Source: Lingula anatina (Eukaryota > Brachiopoda > Lingulata > Lingulida > Lingulidae). Taken from it: a stretch of 64,000 bases of DNA. Position 1 is the stretch's first letter; the number at the start of each line of letters is the position of its first letter. Below are positions 38,785 to 52,265 of the stretch, in pieces. Where the stretch lies: contig NW_019775577.1 in assembly GCF_001039355.2 (NCBI RefSeq), positions 165,350 through 229,349 on the forward strand, in the 5' to 3' direction. Position numbers and translations under genes: made by a program. The notes under the pieces were generated by a model. The model ran no database searches. It saw only the letters and a program-made list of their open reading frames with translations, and was not told the origin of the DNA.

Positions 38785-39240
38785 GGAATTCTTTTATAAC
38801 ACCCTCTTGAAGAGAGATCTAAATATCTTTTTCCTCTTGTGTCTCTATTAAGGAATTCAGTCTAATTAACACCCTCTTGAACAGAGATTTATAAATTTTT
38901 CCCCTCCCATGTCTCTATAATGGAATTCTTTAAAACACCCTCTTGAAGAGAGATCTAGATATCTTTTTCCTCTCCTGTCATTATAATGGAATTCTTTATA
39001 ACACCGTCTTAAACAGAGAACTAGATATCTTTTTCCTCTCTTGTCTCTATAATGGAATTCTTTACAAACACCCTCTTAAACAGAGATCTAGATATCTTTT
39101 CCTCTCTTGTCTCTATAATGGAATTCTTTATAACACCCTCTTGAACAGAGATCTAGATATCTTTTTCCTCTTGTGTCTCTAATTATGGAATTCTTTATAA
39201 CACCCTCTTAAACAGAGATCTAGATGTCTTTTCCCTCTCG
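38785..39240. repeat. Minisatellite of about 65-bp units overlapping the transporter stop codon
   Basis: Seven units start at GGAATTC near 38785, 38854, 38931, 38989, 39053, 39120 and 39187. Each reads roughly GGAATTCTTTATAACACCCTC, then TTGAACAGAGATCTAGATATC, then TTTTTCCTCT. The last unit contains the final codons and the TAG stop of the minus-strand transporter (39220-39222); the others lie in its 3' UTR. Units differ by a few bases and small indels. Confidence 0.85.
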
Positions 39241-42200
39241 TGTCTTCACATTGAACAGGAATGTCAGGATTAAACCTGCAAGAAAGAATTATCAAGAAAA
39301 TTAATCAAAACAGAACATTGCATATCAACTGTCTTTAATTTCAAAATGTGCAATGTATGATTCAATACACTTATAACTGATAACTTCATTTCACTGCAGA
39401 TACTATAGTATTTCAAATATGCAGAATAAAGTATATGTCAACACATAATATGAACACACACTTTATAATATAAATTGAATAATAGAACAAACCCTCATGG
39501 CCAACTCACGCATTTTTAAATAGTTAACAACTGAAATATTTTTATTACAATGCTATCCTCATGTGTGTACTAGGCTGGGAAAACTTAGTCTTTCTGTTTT
39601 GGAGAATGAAATATGATATTACATTACAGATGTGTATTAATTAAAGCTCTGGGTTTTATCAAGTGAAACACAAAGAAAACACCAGATTCTGAATTCTCAA
39701 CAGCACTTACTTATAAAAGAGCACCCGGCTACAATACAGAACATGAAGAACCAGCCTATAAGATGTAGCAGCTGCTGGGTAAGGAAGGCCCCAAGAGGAG
39801 GAGCAATGACCTGAAATGTACAGTCAATTGAAGAAAAAAAACATATAATGTGAAAATGTATTTTCAAATAACAGTGAAGATTTATTATCTTTTTTCATAC
39901 ATTTGCTGGAAATAAATATTAAAATACACATTTACTTGCTTGCAGAGTTACAATCCATAATCTGTATAAGTAGTCATAATTTTTACTTCAGGTCTTGCCT
40001 TCCCAATCTTTTTTTCCCATTATATCTAGTAACTAAACAAACCAATCCTCTAGGCTTAAAATAATTATTTTCTTTTACCTGTGACGTGAATAACAATCCA
40101 TAGTTCACGGCCACATGCTTGGCACCGAATGCCTTGGCTGTGGCAGTGGGGAAGAGCGAAAAGTTTCCAGAGAAGGTACCAAAGATTAGACACACCCAGA
40201 TGAAAAACATGACCTTGCCTCCCAGCGGGGCAATGATGAAGGTCATCATCAGGGCACACATACTGGTGCATAGACATAACATGGCAGTCTGGAAGGAAAA
40301 CATGAAGATCTGAATCTTTGGGGATTTTTGTAAGACCTATAACTTCTTGAATCCAGCAAAAAAATGTGCAATTTTAAATTGAAAGTAAATATTATATATT
40401 TAAGTCATGACAGTTGCAATGAAGTTTCAGGTCATACATAATTTAATAATCACAAAAATCAAATTTCGAAATTACTGCATTTCTGGTGCTTGTACTGCAC
40501 AGAATATAACTACACAGTGCATTTTAATTTTGTCCCTACCACTCAATAGGACTGTTCTCATTTTAATAGATTATCATTTAATAATACAGTATCTGTAAAA
40601 TTCATAATCCCCCCCCCCCCCCCATTGAAAAAAATCAAGTAATTACCGTATACTTACCTTGAAAGAAAATTTATCAGCAATAACCCCCCAGAAGATCCTT
40701 CCCCCAGCATTGAAGACTGCTGCAAAGGCACCCACTATTGCCAGGAACTGGTCATCTTTGATGAAGGTCTGCCCATATGCCTGGAATGGTCAAGGTATCC
40801 ATGGTAATTGGAAACATCCCAATTGGAAAAATCTCAACACTTAGTGTGAAATCAAAAAAGATTTTGCACAATAATATTATAATCTGTTACAAAATGGTAC
40901 TGATTCCTGAGGTAGCAATAGCATTTTTTTTAATTCGCTTAGCCAAATCACTGCTTTTTCATCACTTCTTTTCTCCAAATTCGACCAAAACAAACCAGTG
41001 CCTTTGTATTTGTATGTGCTTCCACGGCAAGCTTTTAAAAACATAAACGTAAAGTAAAAAAGTTACCTTGTATAAACTAGAGGAAAATATCACTGCTTGT
41101 CCATTTAAAAGAAAAATAAACCAGAGAATATAGAAATATTTGGACCTAATCATTTGCTTTGGATAGTAATCTCTTGCTATGTTTGGTGCCCTGAAAAATA
41201 AAAAAAGTAAAAATTACTTCCTATACCTTGCTTAATGTTTCTGGGATATGACATCACAGTAAAAAATGTTTAGGAAAAATAATCATTTAAATATCAATTA
41301 CTTGACAGAGAGAAAAAGAGTTTAAGGCAAGAACAACAGATTTACACTTTGAAAGTACTCTATATGGATTTTAAAAATTGAACTGGTTAATATGTAAAAG
41401 TGATCATTACAATGATTCCTAGGGTTGGTGTTTAAATTGAAAAGAAAGACAATGGTGAAATAATTTATAATAGTAGAATACCAAACAATGTCTCCTTCTC
41501 TGTGAGCAGTTTGTCATTCTTTACAAAATAATCAATAATTTGTCAAAAAATCACCACTCATCTGCCAAGGAGAGTAATCTTTTTTCTTTTCATTGTAACA
41601 ATAATATTTGAAAATTAGGGGTATGTAATAATCTTACATGGCATAATTAACATGTCATTACTATATATGTAGGAAAATATCCTGTAGATAAATGTGTGTC
41701 ACTTACATTTTCTTTTTGTAATCAACATCAGAATCTGACCGATCTTCAGGTAACAGAGCACTTTCATCTTCTTGAATGGAAGCCCTTCGAGAGTGTGCCT
41801 AAAATGAATTCAAATTTTTAATGTCAGAATTGATTACAAAAATCAGCAACAAACAAGTTGAAAACTTTTAAAAAACTATGAGATACAGGGATACAGGATA
41901 TATTAAGACAGAGAGACTTTTTTTAGGAAATGAAGACATTATGATTCTAATACACACCTCAGGGGGAGCAAATAATATGAGGATTCCCACAAACTGCATA
42001 GCTACATATGATCCCCCTAGCACTAAAAAACAACTTGGCACACGCTCCAGCAGCTTTTTTTCAGTAAAATACCTAGAAATACAACAGTAAAATGTTGAAT
42101 CATATGGTCAGTATAAGGGTATTTATCAGTGTTGATTGTGGATTTTTCTCATTATTTTTATATTACTTTATTTGTGTTATGTTCTACTTTTATGTTTATA

Positions 42201-44604
42201 TATTTTTTATTTTATTTCATTCAATTTATCTTTTTTTTCATTTCATTGTATCTAATTTTTAAAAGATTAGAAATTATTTTGCCCATAGTTTAAAATATAA
42301 ATTTCTTCTATATACCACCCAATATTTTGTCTGCTGAATCAAATTTCATTAGTTTATGCTTGTGTATTAGTTGTTTCCCAAACTATTTTAACATTTCTCT
42401 ATTAAAATGACGAAGGTGGTGAAACATAATTTCAATTTAACCCTTTTTGGTATTTGGATTCAAGTATGATTGGAAATCAATATTGAATATTGAATGAGTT
42501 TTGCTTTTTTCATCAAATAATTGTCACACATATTTTCAAATAATACTGTGTACAATACCACCACAGAAACCAACCTTGCGCTATTTACTGGTAAGTTATG
42601 AGGGTTGATGTAGGCTGTTTGTACTTGGTTGAATATAAATGCTCCTCCTCCAAACCCTGCCACCACCAGTCCATTGACCAACCCTTTGTGATCAGGAAAC
42701 CACTGAAAAGAAATTCATTATTTGTGACTGCTGTTTATATTTTATTCACTGTATTGTAATGGACTGACTGAATATCGAGGCAAAACTGTGCCTCAGGGAA
42801 TAAGACAATCTATTTTAAAGTCATTTTGTATAAATTCCCAGATGAAAATTTATATTATAATACTACAGAAATTGGGCCATTTTTTGCTCTGTTAAATAAT
42901 TACATGAAAACTTATGTGGTGAAGGGAGTCACCGGGATGTTTTGTAATGGAATTAAAAAATTAATTATGCGATAAGGCTAATATATTATAGTGACACAAT
43001 TAAAATTAACTAAAAAGAAATATGTAATTATTAAAGGTGGGGGTGCAAATGCGCCATGAAAAACCGGGTTTCCGCTGAAAACCTAGGTTTTTCCCCCCCC
43101 ACCCAAATACAACTTCTATACCAGACCAATTACCAACCCTTTGTGATCAGAAAACCACTGCACAAAATGACAAATAAAATGTATATTTTTTGATGGCATT
43201 TAACATTTATTGTTTGCCCATTAGTCGAATACTGTGATTGTCTACACATGATTTCTCATTGTTTACCTTCATGGAATTAGCCAAGCAAGGAGCATATGCC
43301 ATGCCCACTCCCAGTCCAAACATGATACCATATGTTAGCAAGGTTAATAGAAATGAATGTTTGATTGTCACAGAAGTAAGAAGAACTCCACCACTGAAAC
43401 CAAATAATACATATTTTATTATAACATCTTATATGCTTTTAAAAATAAACACTAACCACACTTTCTAAACTAATCTAATAACATTGGATTTAAAACTCAA
43501 AACAAAGGTAGGTTTCAAAACATGACATTTGATATAAAATTGAAAATAAAACATAACTTAGCAATTAACATAAAAGCTTGCCTTGATAATCCCAAGCCTC
43601 ATTAGTCTGCAGGGTTATTGGTCTGAAAAATCATATGCACGCACCTCTGACAAACTTTGGACCAATGAACCTTCGTACTAACGCAACGGGCCCGCTTACC
43701 TCATTAGAGCACACCCTAGAAAAGCTGCCACTCTAGCACCAAATTTCCTAAATATTGCCCCACCAAGAAACATGGACATCCCCTGACCCATGCCAGCCAT
43801 TGCAAAGATCCATTCTGCAGTCTGATAATTCAAATCATGTGGGTAGGATAATTCCCTTATGTAGGAGGTGAGGTAAGATGTCAAGTTTCCTGAAAAAATA
43901 TCATGTTTTACCTTCTAAAATTTAAGACTTCACATTTTTGAAAAATATCCCAAGATCACATTTTCTATGTTAACATAATCTGCACCACTGTGAATCTTTC
44001 CCAATGCAGACCTAAAAATGATAAAAGCCCTAAAATAAATATACCTGATGTTAATAGTGCCTACTGTATATGCAGAAAACCATGGCAAAGGCAAATAGAT
44101 AAATTAAAATTAATAAAAAATCCAACTGTAGTGACTTTCTAAAGTTCTGTTTTTCTGCTCTGGCAATAGCATGTTCAGCAAGTAAAAAAGAGAATATGAG
44201 TGCAAAAGAAAAACACCACCAGCTTTTATTTCTTATGCAATGTAGGAGTTTTCATTTTCATAATCATAAATTGTATATTCCAAACCCCAGTGACTGCAGG
44301 GGATTTCATGACAAAAAAGTAAACATCTTTAAATTTATTTATTACTTTTTCTGCTGAAAACAAAATAACACCAGTGAAACGACATAAACTGTATCCGGTG
44401 TGTTTATATTCAACTGACTGGTTGCTGAATTCAACTTCCCTTCATTCCAGTCTGTACTGCCTTCACAGCTGTACCAGTGAGTGACTGACAGTTTCACCTT
44501 CACATAACAAAAATAAACTCACCAAAAGTGTACGTAGTTCCGAGTGATAAGTGCACAATTATTCCCCCGACCACGGCTAAATATCCCTTCCACATTCGTG
44601 GCAT
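39220..44604 (-). CDS. Major-facilitator transporter, OFA/monocarboxylate type
   Basis: Eleven exons on the minus strand: 44604-44523, 43889-43700, 43393-43267, 42702-42575, 42072-41958, 41798-41707, 41190-41067, 40780-40658, 40288-40079, 39810-39711 and 39275-39220. All junctions are GT/AG and in phase, giving 1347 nt (448 residues), the usual size of a 12-helix carrier. Diagnostic pieces are HLSLGTTYTFG (TM1), FGLGVGMAYAPC (TM4), WFPDHKGLVNG and GFGGGAFIFN (TM5), a charged central loop SRRASIQEDESALLPEDRSDS, GRIFWGVIADKFSFK and FGAKHVAVNYGLLFTSQ. These match the oxalate:formate antiporter (OFA) branch related to monocarboxylate transporters, so export or exchange of small carboxylates across a membrane is likely; the substrate is unknown. 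It is divergent from SAP130 and convergent with the sulfotransferase. The RRAS in the loop is a possible basophilic-kinase site. Confidence 0.88.
43119..43157 (-). pseudogene. Remnant duplicate of transporter exon 4
   Basis: In the intron before exon 4, a minus-strand TTGTGCAG acceptor-like site precedes 13 codons reading WFSDHKGLVIGLV, then a TAG stop at 43116-43118. Exon 4 itself begins TTTTCAG then WFPDHKGLVNGLV. The similarity ends after about 40 bases. It is a decayed exon copy or an alternative poison exon. Confidence 0.7.
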
Positions 44605-46116
44605 GTTTGGAGAAAATGAGGCCGATTTTCGAAAAAATCTATGCTGAAAATAGCACATCTGCTTCTCGTGATCATAGTATCATGTTGTACACGGAAGTGC
44701 CGAGGAACTGCTCTACTGCTACTATATCCTTCCACTCTAGCAAAAAATCAGGGGTCAGGTTTCAAAATGTATCACAAACGTTGTATAACCAAAAGTATCT
44801 CTGACGAATTTTATCATGGTAATTCTAGATTATTTTTGTACTTGATTTGGTAAACTTGTCATCTGAAAGGTATTTACTGGCACATATCATATATAGGTCA
44901 CATGCGGAGGAATAATCACTAAATTAGGTCAGCGGAAATGGCCTGCACAAGCGGAAGTAGAAACCCCATGTGACCGGTTTAAGCCAATGCCATGCAGCGT
45001 AGCATCGGCGTTCGGCAGTAACCTAGTGCTTGTTTTTGAAAGTGCTAGACGAGGGATATACCGCAAAATTTCGGACGCATTTTCTCTAGGTTCCAGTTAC
45101 ACTCGGACTTTGATCGGTGAGTATCTTGCAGGCAACATCTCAGAGAACCAGAAAATAGGTATTTATGATTTTTGATCGAGGAGTTTTTGAGTAAAAGGAG
45201 ATTGAAGTTGACGGTGTTCCGTACCGCCTAAACAGAGGGGAGACGATTACAATTTTTGCGCGATTTAGATGTCGATCTAGAAAGTGACTCTACTGCTATA
45301 ATGGATGAACGTCTGTATTTCAGTTTAAGTATAAATTAAAATGTGAAGGAGAAACTGAGATCTAGGCATCTGGAACGTCAGCTACGGCCATTAAAATACA
45401 TACTCCCGTGACGTCACTGGGCCCCGGAACCTGCGTTGAAAATAGGTCAACAATCTACACGTGGTACAGAATAAAGAAATAGACACAGAATAAATTTAAA
45501 CCTAGCTATTTTTTGTGACAGACAAATTACAATTTTTCTTTTCAGTAATTTTTGTTTAACACCAAATAAGGGTGGTAGAAATCCATCTTACTCCAGAAAG
45601 ATAACAGCGTTAGAATCTGCATAAAAACTTAGCCACAAATATGTAATAGTAAAACCATGGGTAAAACTAAGTGGATAGAAATCAGTGAATATTTATCATC
45701 GTATCAATTTTTATCGAACATCAAAAAAACATATCTGTGCTATTTCTTTATTTACTTGAAATGTATTGGAAGACAAAAACAGTCGTGGCAGGTTGAAAAT
45801 ATCCATGTTTTGTGTTCTGTATGTGGACCAACAGAGAGAGAGAGAAAGAGAGAGGTTGTGCTTCTATAGAAAGAATAATTTAGTAAACTTTCTACTCAGA
45901 TTTGGATGTTGAATAGAAACATGATTACATTGCTGTAAAATTCTCACGACTTCTAATCTTTTGTTTTCCTTTAGATATTTTTTCTCCTTATTTTCAGCTA
46001 AGTGCAATGCAGAGAGCAAGAGTAAGTTAGAGAGAGAGAAAAAGTGACAAGAGATGGTGTCATTGTTTTCTCAGGGTTTTGGTCAGTTTAATAATCTCAA
46101 CCATGTTATCTTTCAG
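44605..46116. promoter_or_regulatory. Shared head-to-head promoter region of transporter and SAP130
   Basis: The two start codons are 1.5 kb apart on opposite strands, so this interval should hold both promoters. A candidate SAP130 5' leader exon ends at 45116 with a strong donor (GATCG then GTGAGT) and could join the acceptor TTATCTTTCAG at 46116, just upstream of the SAP130 start codon. CpG-containing sequence is concentrated at 44900-45440. Transcription starts were not determined. Confidence 0.5.
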
Positions 46117-46135
46117 TCCATTGTAATGCCTGATC

Positions 46136-49100
46136 ATGAGTAACCATGGTTACCCACCCGGCGACCACTCAACAAAAGACGGTAAACAAGACAGTAGCAA
46201 GGCGTCACAGGGACAGACAGTTTCTTTTGTAAAACACCCACAGGTGACAGCAGCGGGGGACATTCACAAGACAGGCTTTTTGGTAGGTTAACGTTGGATT
46301 AAAATCATACATATGTATGGTCTTGTTTGGCTATCTACATATGTGCATCAGTTGATGCTCATTAAGTTTGGTTACTTTTTGCTGACTTGAAATTTGAATG
46401 TATTCTCCCAGCCACCAAACACTGACAGAAGTTGGCAGCATCTTTTGCAAGGAAAATTATCAACTTTAGACTTTTCAGTGACTGATCAATTCATCTGCTG
46501 TGAATGTGAACTTTCAGTTGTTATTATCTTTAAATAATTCTTGGGGTAGCGCTAGCAATTTTTTTCACTTAGGCAAATCATCACTTTTTTGTCAATTTGT
46601 TATCCAAATGGTGTTAATTTGACTAAAATGTGTCAAATCAAGCCCTTTTTGTTTAGCCAATTTAAGTCAGTTTTAGCATTTGGCTAAATTGGCAAGTGTT
46701 AGGGCTAACCCAGAATTCTGACCAACCACCAGGTTAACAAAAATATTATGGAGGCATAAAAACTTTCAGAATCAAATATTTCTCTTTCTAAGAAGACAGG
46801 ATATTGCTTTTTGGCAAAAAAATTTGTATGACAGATATTCTGGCTGGTTTTAGTATTGTATTAAGATTTTTGGCCAACTTTTTCCATCTCTAGGTTTGAA
46901 TTATATATATTTCATACCTGAAATTTAAACCAGTTTGAAACCACACCCAAAACAAAGACGTGAACCACTTGTTACAACTTAAACTTGTCAGATTTCCTCT
47001 TCCTTTCCATGTTTAAATATATAAAATAGTGGTAGAATCTTTAATGATTTAGTGTTTTTATATTGGATTATCCATGCAGTTAATAATAGATAACTTGAAA
47101 TGCATTGAAATATATGTATTTTGCTGTGAGGCCAATAAATGAGATGCCATAAATAAATAAATGAGACTGAGGATAACAGCACAGAAAATATCCATTCAAA
47201 TATTATGTTTGAAGGGGGGGGGATATATAAAACAATGCCCTTTGATATTTCTTTAAGTTATGCTATTTGAAACTGCATACTAACAGATGACTTCATGTGG
47301 TTTGAACAAATCACAATATTTCAGGCCCAGATCTGGCATACGTACTAGTATTCAGGTCACCCTATCAAATCCTAAGAAATGGACATTTTCACAACTACTA
47401 GTATGACTTGGTATTGAAGAATCGTATACCATTATTTCAGGCCCAGATCAAGCACTCGGTTCCTAGCCGCCCCATAGCTCCAGCTCCTACCACCTCCCAC
47501 TTACCACAGAGTAAACCTGCCAACCACCTGCTGTTAACTGGAGCAGCACAGAAAGCAGCCAGCCTCAACCTTGTGCGAGGTAATGGGACAGTTTAAGCTC
47601 ATGTATATAGTCTGTCCATCCACCACTCTAAGTATTCTTATATGTTAATAGTGGTTGCCACCACCACCTACCACAAATCTTATATGTTTGTTTTCCTGGT
47701 TATATGCCTATGTCAAGTTGATTTGGCAATAAACTATACTATACTATACTATACTATACATATATTGAGATAAAGGGCAACAACTACTGTTTTTGGTTGT
47801 ATTATTTGGATAATATGACCAGTGACCTTTTTTTTTTTTTTTAAGGAAAGAATTTGTACTTACTCACTTAGATACTCAATCCCTGAAATGTTATTGAAAA
47901 GATGTATGTCCTTTTCAGGCCCAAGTACTATGGGCAACCAGGAAGGTAAGCCAATTGGGACAGGGAACGCAAACTTTGGGAACACAAGAACCCCTATACA
48001 GCTCCAGAACCTACGCAACGTCACACCGGGTGCCAGTCCCGCACAGACGGCGCAACTTCCCCCTAGCCAAGTTGCTCAGTTATCTCAGCTATCGCAACAA
48101 ACACAACAGACCCAGGGGGGCAGGCTGTCACAAGCAATAGCCAATCAGAATACAGCATCTTCAACTGTGGCGGTTACTGCAAGTGGGAATTTGAATCCTG
48201 TGGCAGCCCAGATTACCCAGAATCCTCAGATCCAGATGGCGTCTATTATTCGTAGTTCTGTGACTAATGCCCAAGCCGTGCCTGGGCAGCAGAGTCAGAT
48301 TCAGGTGAAGACAGGAAAACCTGTGGCACCATCTGCTGGCTTTGGGTCCCATGTACCAAGAGGTGGGTATAATTTTTATAAGTAATTTATTATTATAATT
48401 ATTGTTATTAATATTTTATTACTTAGTTTTTTTAAACATGACAGATTTACCATCTGCCTTCTCAGAGTGAATAAGTTCTTTTTGAAGATCTTAATTTCCA
48501 CTTACAGTAGTTAGTAGTTTTACAGTTGGATGTTTTATGATAAAAAAAGCACTTGGACATGTGACCTTGTTTCCCTCCTAGTAATAGTTGATATTTGTGT
48601 TTATCCCACTCTGGTTGATGCATCTGAGACAAGTCATCCCATCTTCATGTGCATTTTCCATCTTGTTTGCCAGGCACTGCTGCGGCCTCAGCACTATCAG
48701 CACCAACAAAGACTGGAGCAGTAGCCACCCCCATCCTGCGACCCAATCCACCGACTAGCATCATGGGACCGAACCAGCTCCTGGCGGCCAGGATGAATGC
48801 ACCACTGGTGACACCGGTGAGGCCTGGGACACCGCCAACCACCACCACCAGGGCGGCATCACCAGTAGTGTCTGCTGGTGACACGGGTAGTAGGTAAGTC
48901 ATGCTGGGAATGTTTCCTTATTTCTGGCTATCCATATAGTGTAACCAAAAAAAAAAAAAAAACACACCTTTGTCATGTTTAAAAAAGGTTATGATATCTG
49001 TCAAATTGTACAAGCTCCACTCAAGGTTTCTAAAACAAAAATCTCAACTAATTTTTATATTTCTCCAGATTATTGAAATATATTAAATGGTATCTGTTTT

Positions 49101-50274
49101 CAGCAAGTTTCTAAAAAAACTTTTCCCCCTATTTCTTCAGACCAGCTCATTTTACCCCCCACAGCACCACCAGCACCACCAGCACCACCACGGTGCAGAT
49201 CACCATCCAGCAGCCCAACGCCAGACTACAGGCAGTGGACATGTCAGCTGCAGCAGCAGCGGCAGCAGCGCATCCAACCAAACACAACAAACCGGTGCAC
49301 CTGTCCCAGGCCATGGTGCACCCGCACACCACACACAAAGTGGTGCTGTCCCAGGCGACGGTGGCGCCCATGATGCAGCCAGCATCCATGGTGACCACTG
49401 TGACCAAATCAGGTAAGTATTGTACAGTGGTGCCACCTATACTTTGGTTCACAGTCACACCACCTGAGTTCACAATGTTTTTAAATTTTTCCAAAATATA
49501 TCATTGATAATGACATGAAAATTGATATGGTTTGTACTTATTAACTGTTTGACTAAAATATGGTGCTTATTATAGATGCTGCAGCTATATTATCTCATAA
49601 TTTTGTGTGCATTGTACATATTGAGAGGTTTTAGGTAAATGCCTGAACTGTCTGATAATGTGTTAAAATGAGTGAAGACTGAATTGTGTAATAAGTTTCA
49701 ATAAAAAATATGGGGAAAAACAGTTCAGACATTTTTTCTTCTTTTCTAGCACCTCTCCAAGTGTCAATCCACAGTCACACCAGTTCTCTGGCTGCCACGA
49801 CAACCACATCCACAACATCAGCTTCTACAATACCAATAGGTGAGTACTTGTACATTTTATATACAGTAGTCCATTACCACCACCAAAGTTGTTCCGTTTC
49901 TGCTATTGTTGATCCAACTATTTAATTGGCGGATTTACGACTTCTTGAGAGCCGAAAATATCATTGGCCGAGTTGGCCCCCTGGATTTTGCGACATTTTC
50001 AGTAAATGGCAGTCTCATTCTTGTCTGTATACACAGTCCATAATTTTCATCCATTTTACATCTATTTCAGCCCGCGTAAATCCACAGCGCCAGGCCGTGC
50101 CACCCACACTTGGTCACCAAACAGAGGTCAGGTCGGACAACACTGCTCAGCTGTCAGGCGGCAGTTTATTTATACCCCACGCGCACAGAGGATCTCCTAA
50201 CACTGTCAGCACTGGCATCAGTCTACAGAATAGTGTGTCACTCACAGATAGCAGACAGCAAGACAAGTGTGTTT

Positions 50275-50341
<67 letters not shown>

Positions 50342-52202
50342 TTTGTGATATATGTGGCAGACTCTGCTTAACTTGGACACTGGGGGGCCATAAAATTATT
50401 TTCTAATGATGCAGTGTTCATTTTGATTTCAGTCAGTATCAAAGAAAATAATTCAAAAGAAGATAATGAATAATTTTATGAAGCATATAGTATTTGCAAA
50501 ATTAAAAGATTTTATTAAGTTATCCAAAATCTCTCTACTTCTTTATAAGTAGTCAGTCAGCTGTATTTGTCAAACTAAAAGGATAGGACTGTACCTGTGA
50601 AAATGACCATATCTTTCTATATATTTCAGCTCCCGCAGCCAGCTCCCCCATGTGGCACCCCCGGGCCCCTATGACCTGTATAGTCCCCTGCAGCTGGGGT
50701 ACCACCCCCCTCAGTTCATGTATTACCCCAGCCCAGCACAGGGCTTTACACCCATATCAACAGGACCCTCATTAAGGCCAAGTCTATGTGAGTGGTTTTA
50801 TGGATTCAAAGGGATGATTAAACAATTGTCATAGTTGAGCAAAAAGGTTCATTAGCTTGGTTGTTGGATAAATATGAAAATTCTCAGCTAACGTAAGCTA
50901 ACGGTACGAAAAATTTTAGGCTTGTGTCTGAGAATTTTCATAATTGTCATAGTTATTATTTACTGTAATTAGTATTAAATGGAGAGAGAGTTGTTTACCT
51001 AGTATGTCATACTTCGGGATATTTCTTGAGTGGATGGTTTATAAAAAGTGATTTAGTTGAAAGATCACACAAGTCATGTCTCTTATGTAACATTCATGAA
51101 TTAAGCATTGATTATATTTATACCAAGACCTGTCTAGGGCTAAAATTGCCTCAACTTGCTGGTGCAGGTTTGTTATTAGTGAACTACAGAGATCTGGAAG
51201 GAGGAAGGTTTCTGATAACCACATTTGAGTTTATTTTCAACAAATACTTACCAAGTGCTTGTGATTTTTTTTAAATTGGAAATTGAAAATTGAAAATTAT
51301 TATTTTTTTTTTATTTTGGCACTTTTTGATCTCAAAACACTTCCAGACTCCTAGTCATAAGCCATTTCTCCTTACTTATTTTTTCTTACAACTCAAAAGT
51401 CATGTCTGCATGATGTGTTCATTCCAGACCCCAGCCAGACGCCCAACCTCGCAGCCACCCTACAGGGGGCAGCAGCAGCAGCGGCTCACGGGGTGTCAGT
51501 CACTGGGACCCAGGGGCTGAGGGGGGCCCCCACGGGGATGGTGGTGACCGTGGACCCCAGTAGGCACCCCCCTAGTGTACACACTCAGCAGTATACTGCT
51601 ATTCCTTCAGAAGGTAAGAGTTGGGTTGAAGGTATTAATGGTATATGTTTACCTAGCTTATTTTACATACAATGGAGATGTCATAGTAGTCTGCGTAAAA
51701 ATACAAAATGTTGAATCTGTTCTTATTGTTAATCTGNNNNNNNNNNNNNNNNNNNNNNNNNNNNNNNNNNNNNNNNNNNNNNNNNNNNNNNNNNNNNNNN
51801 NNNNNNNNNNNNNNNNNNNNNNNNNNNNNNNNNNNNNNNNNNNNNNNNNNNNNNNNNNNNNNNNNNNNNNNNNNNNNNNNNNNNNNNNNNNNNNNNNNNN
51901 NNNNNNNNNNNNNNNNNNNNNNNNNNNNNNNNNNNNNNNNNNNNNNNNNNNNNNNNNNNNNNNNNNNNNNNNNNNNNNNNNNNNNNNNNNNNNNNNNNNN
52001 NNNNNNNNNNNNNNNNNNNNNNNNNNNNNNNNNNNNNNNNNNNNNNNNNNNNNNNNNNNNNNNNNNNNNNNNNNNNNNNNNNNNNNNNNNNNNNNNNNNN
52101 NNNNNNNNNNNNNNNNNNNNNNNNNNNNNNNNNNNNNNNNNNNNNNNNNNNNNNNNNNNNNNNNNNNNNNNNNNNNNNNNNNNNNNNNNNNNNNNNNNNN
52201 NT

Positions 52203-52265
<63 letters not shown>

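Noticed and set aside
43238-43468. Plus-strand open frame over transporter exon 3
   Set aside because: It is the antisense of a well-supported minus-strand exon with correct splice sites.
48649-49507. Antisense Val/Ala/Thr-rich frames opposite SAP130 exons 4-5
   Set aside because: They are shadows of the biased Thr/Ala/Pro coding sequence on the plus strand.
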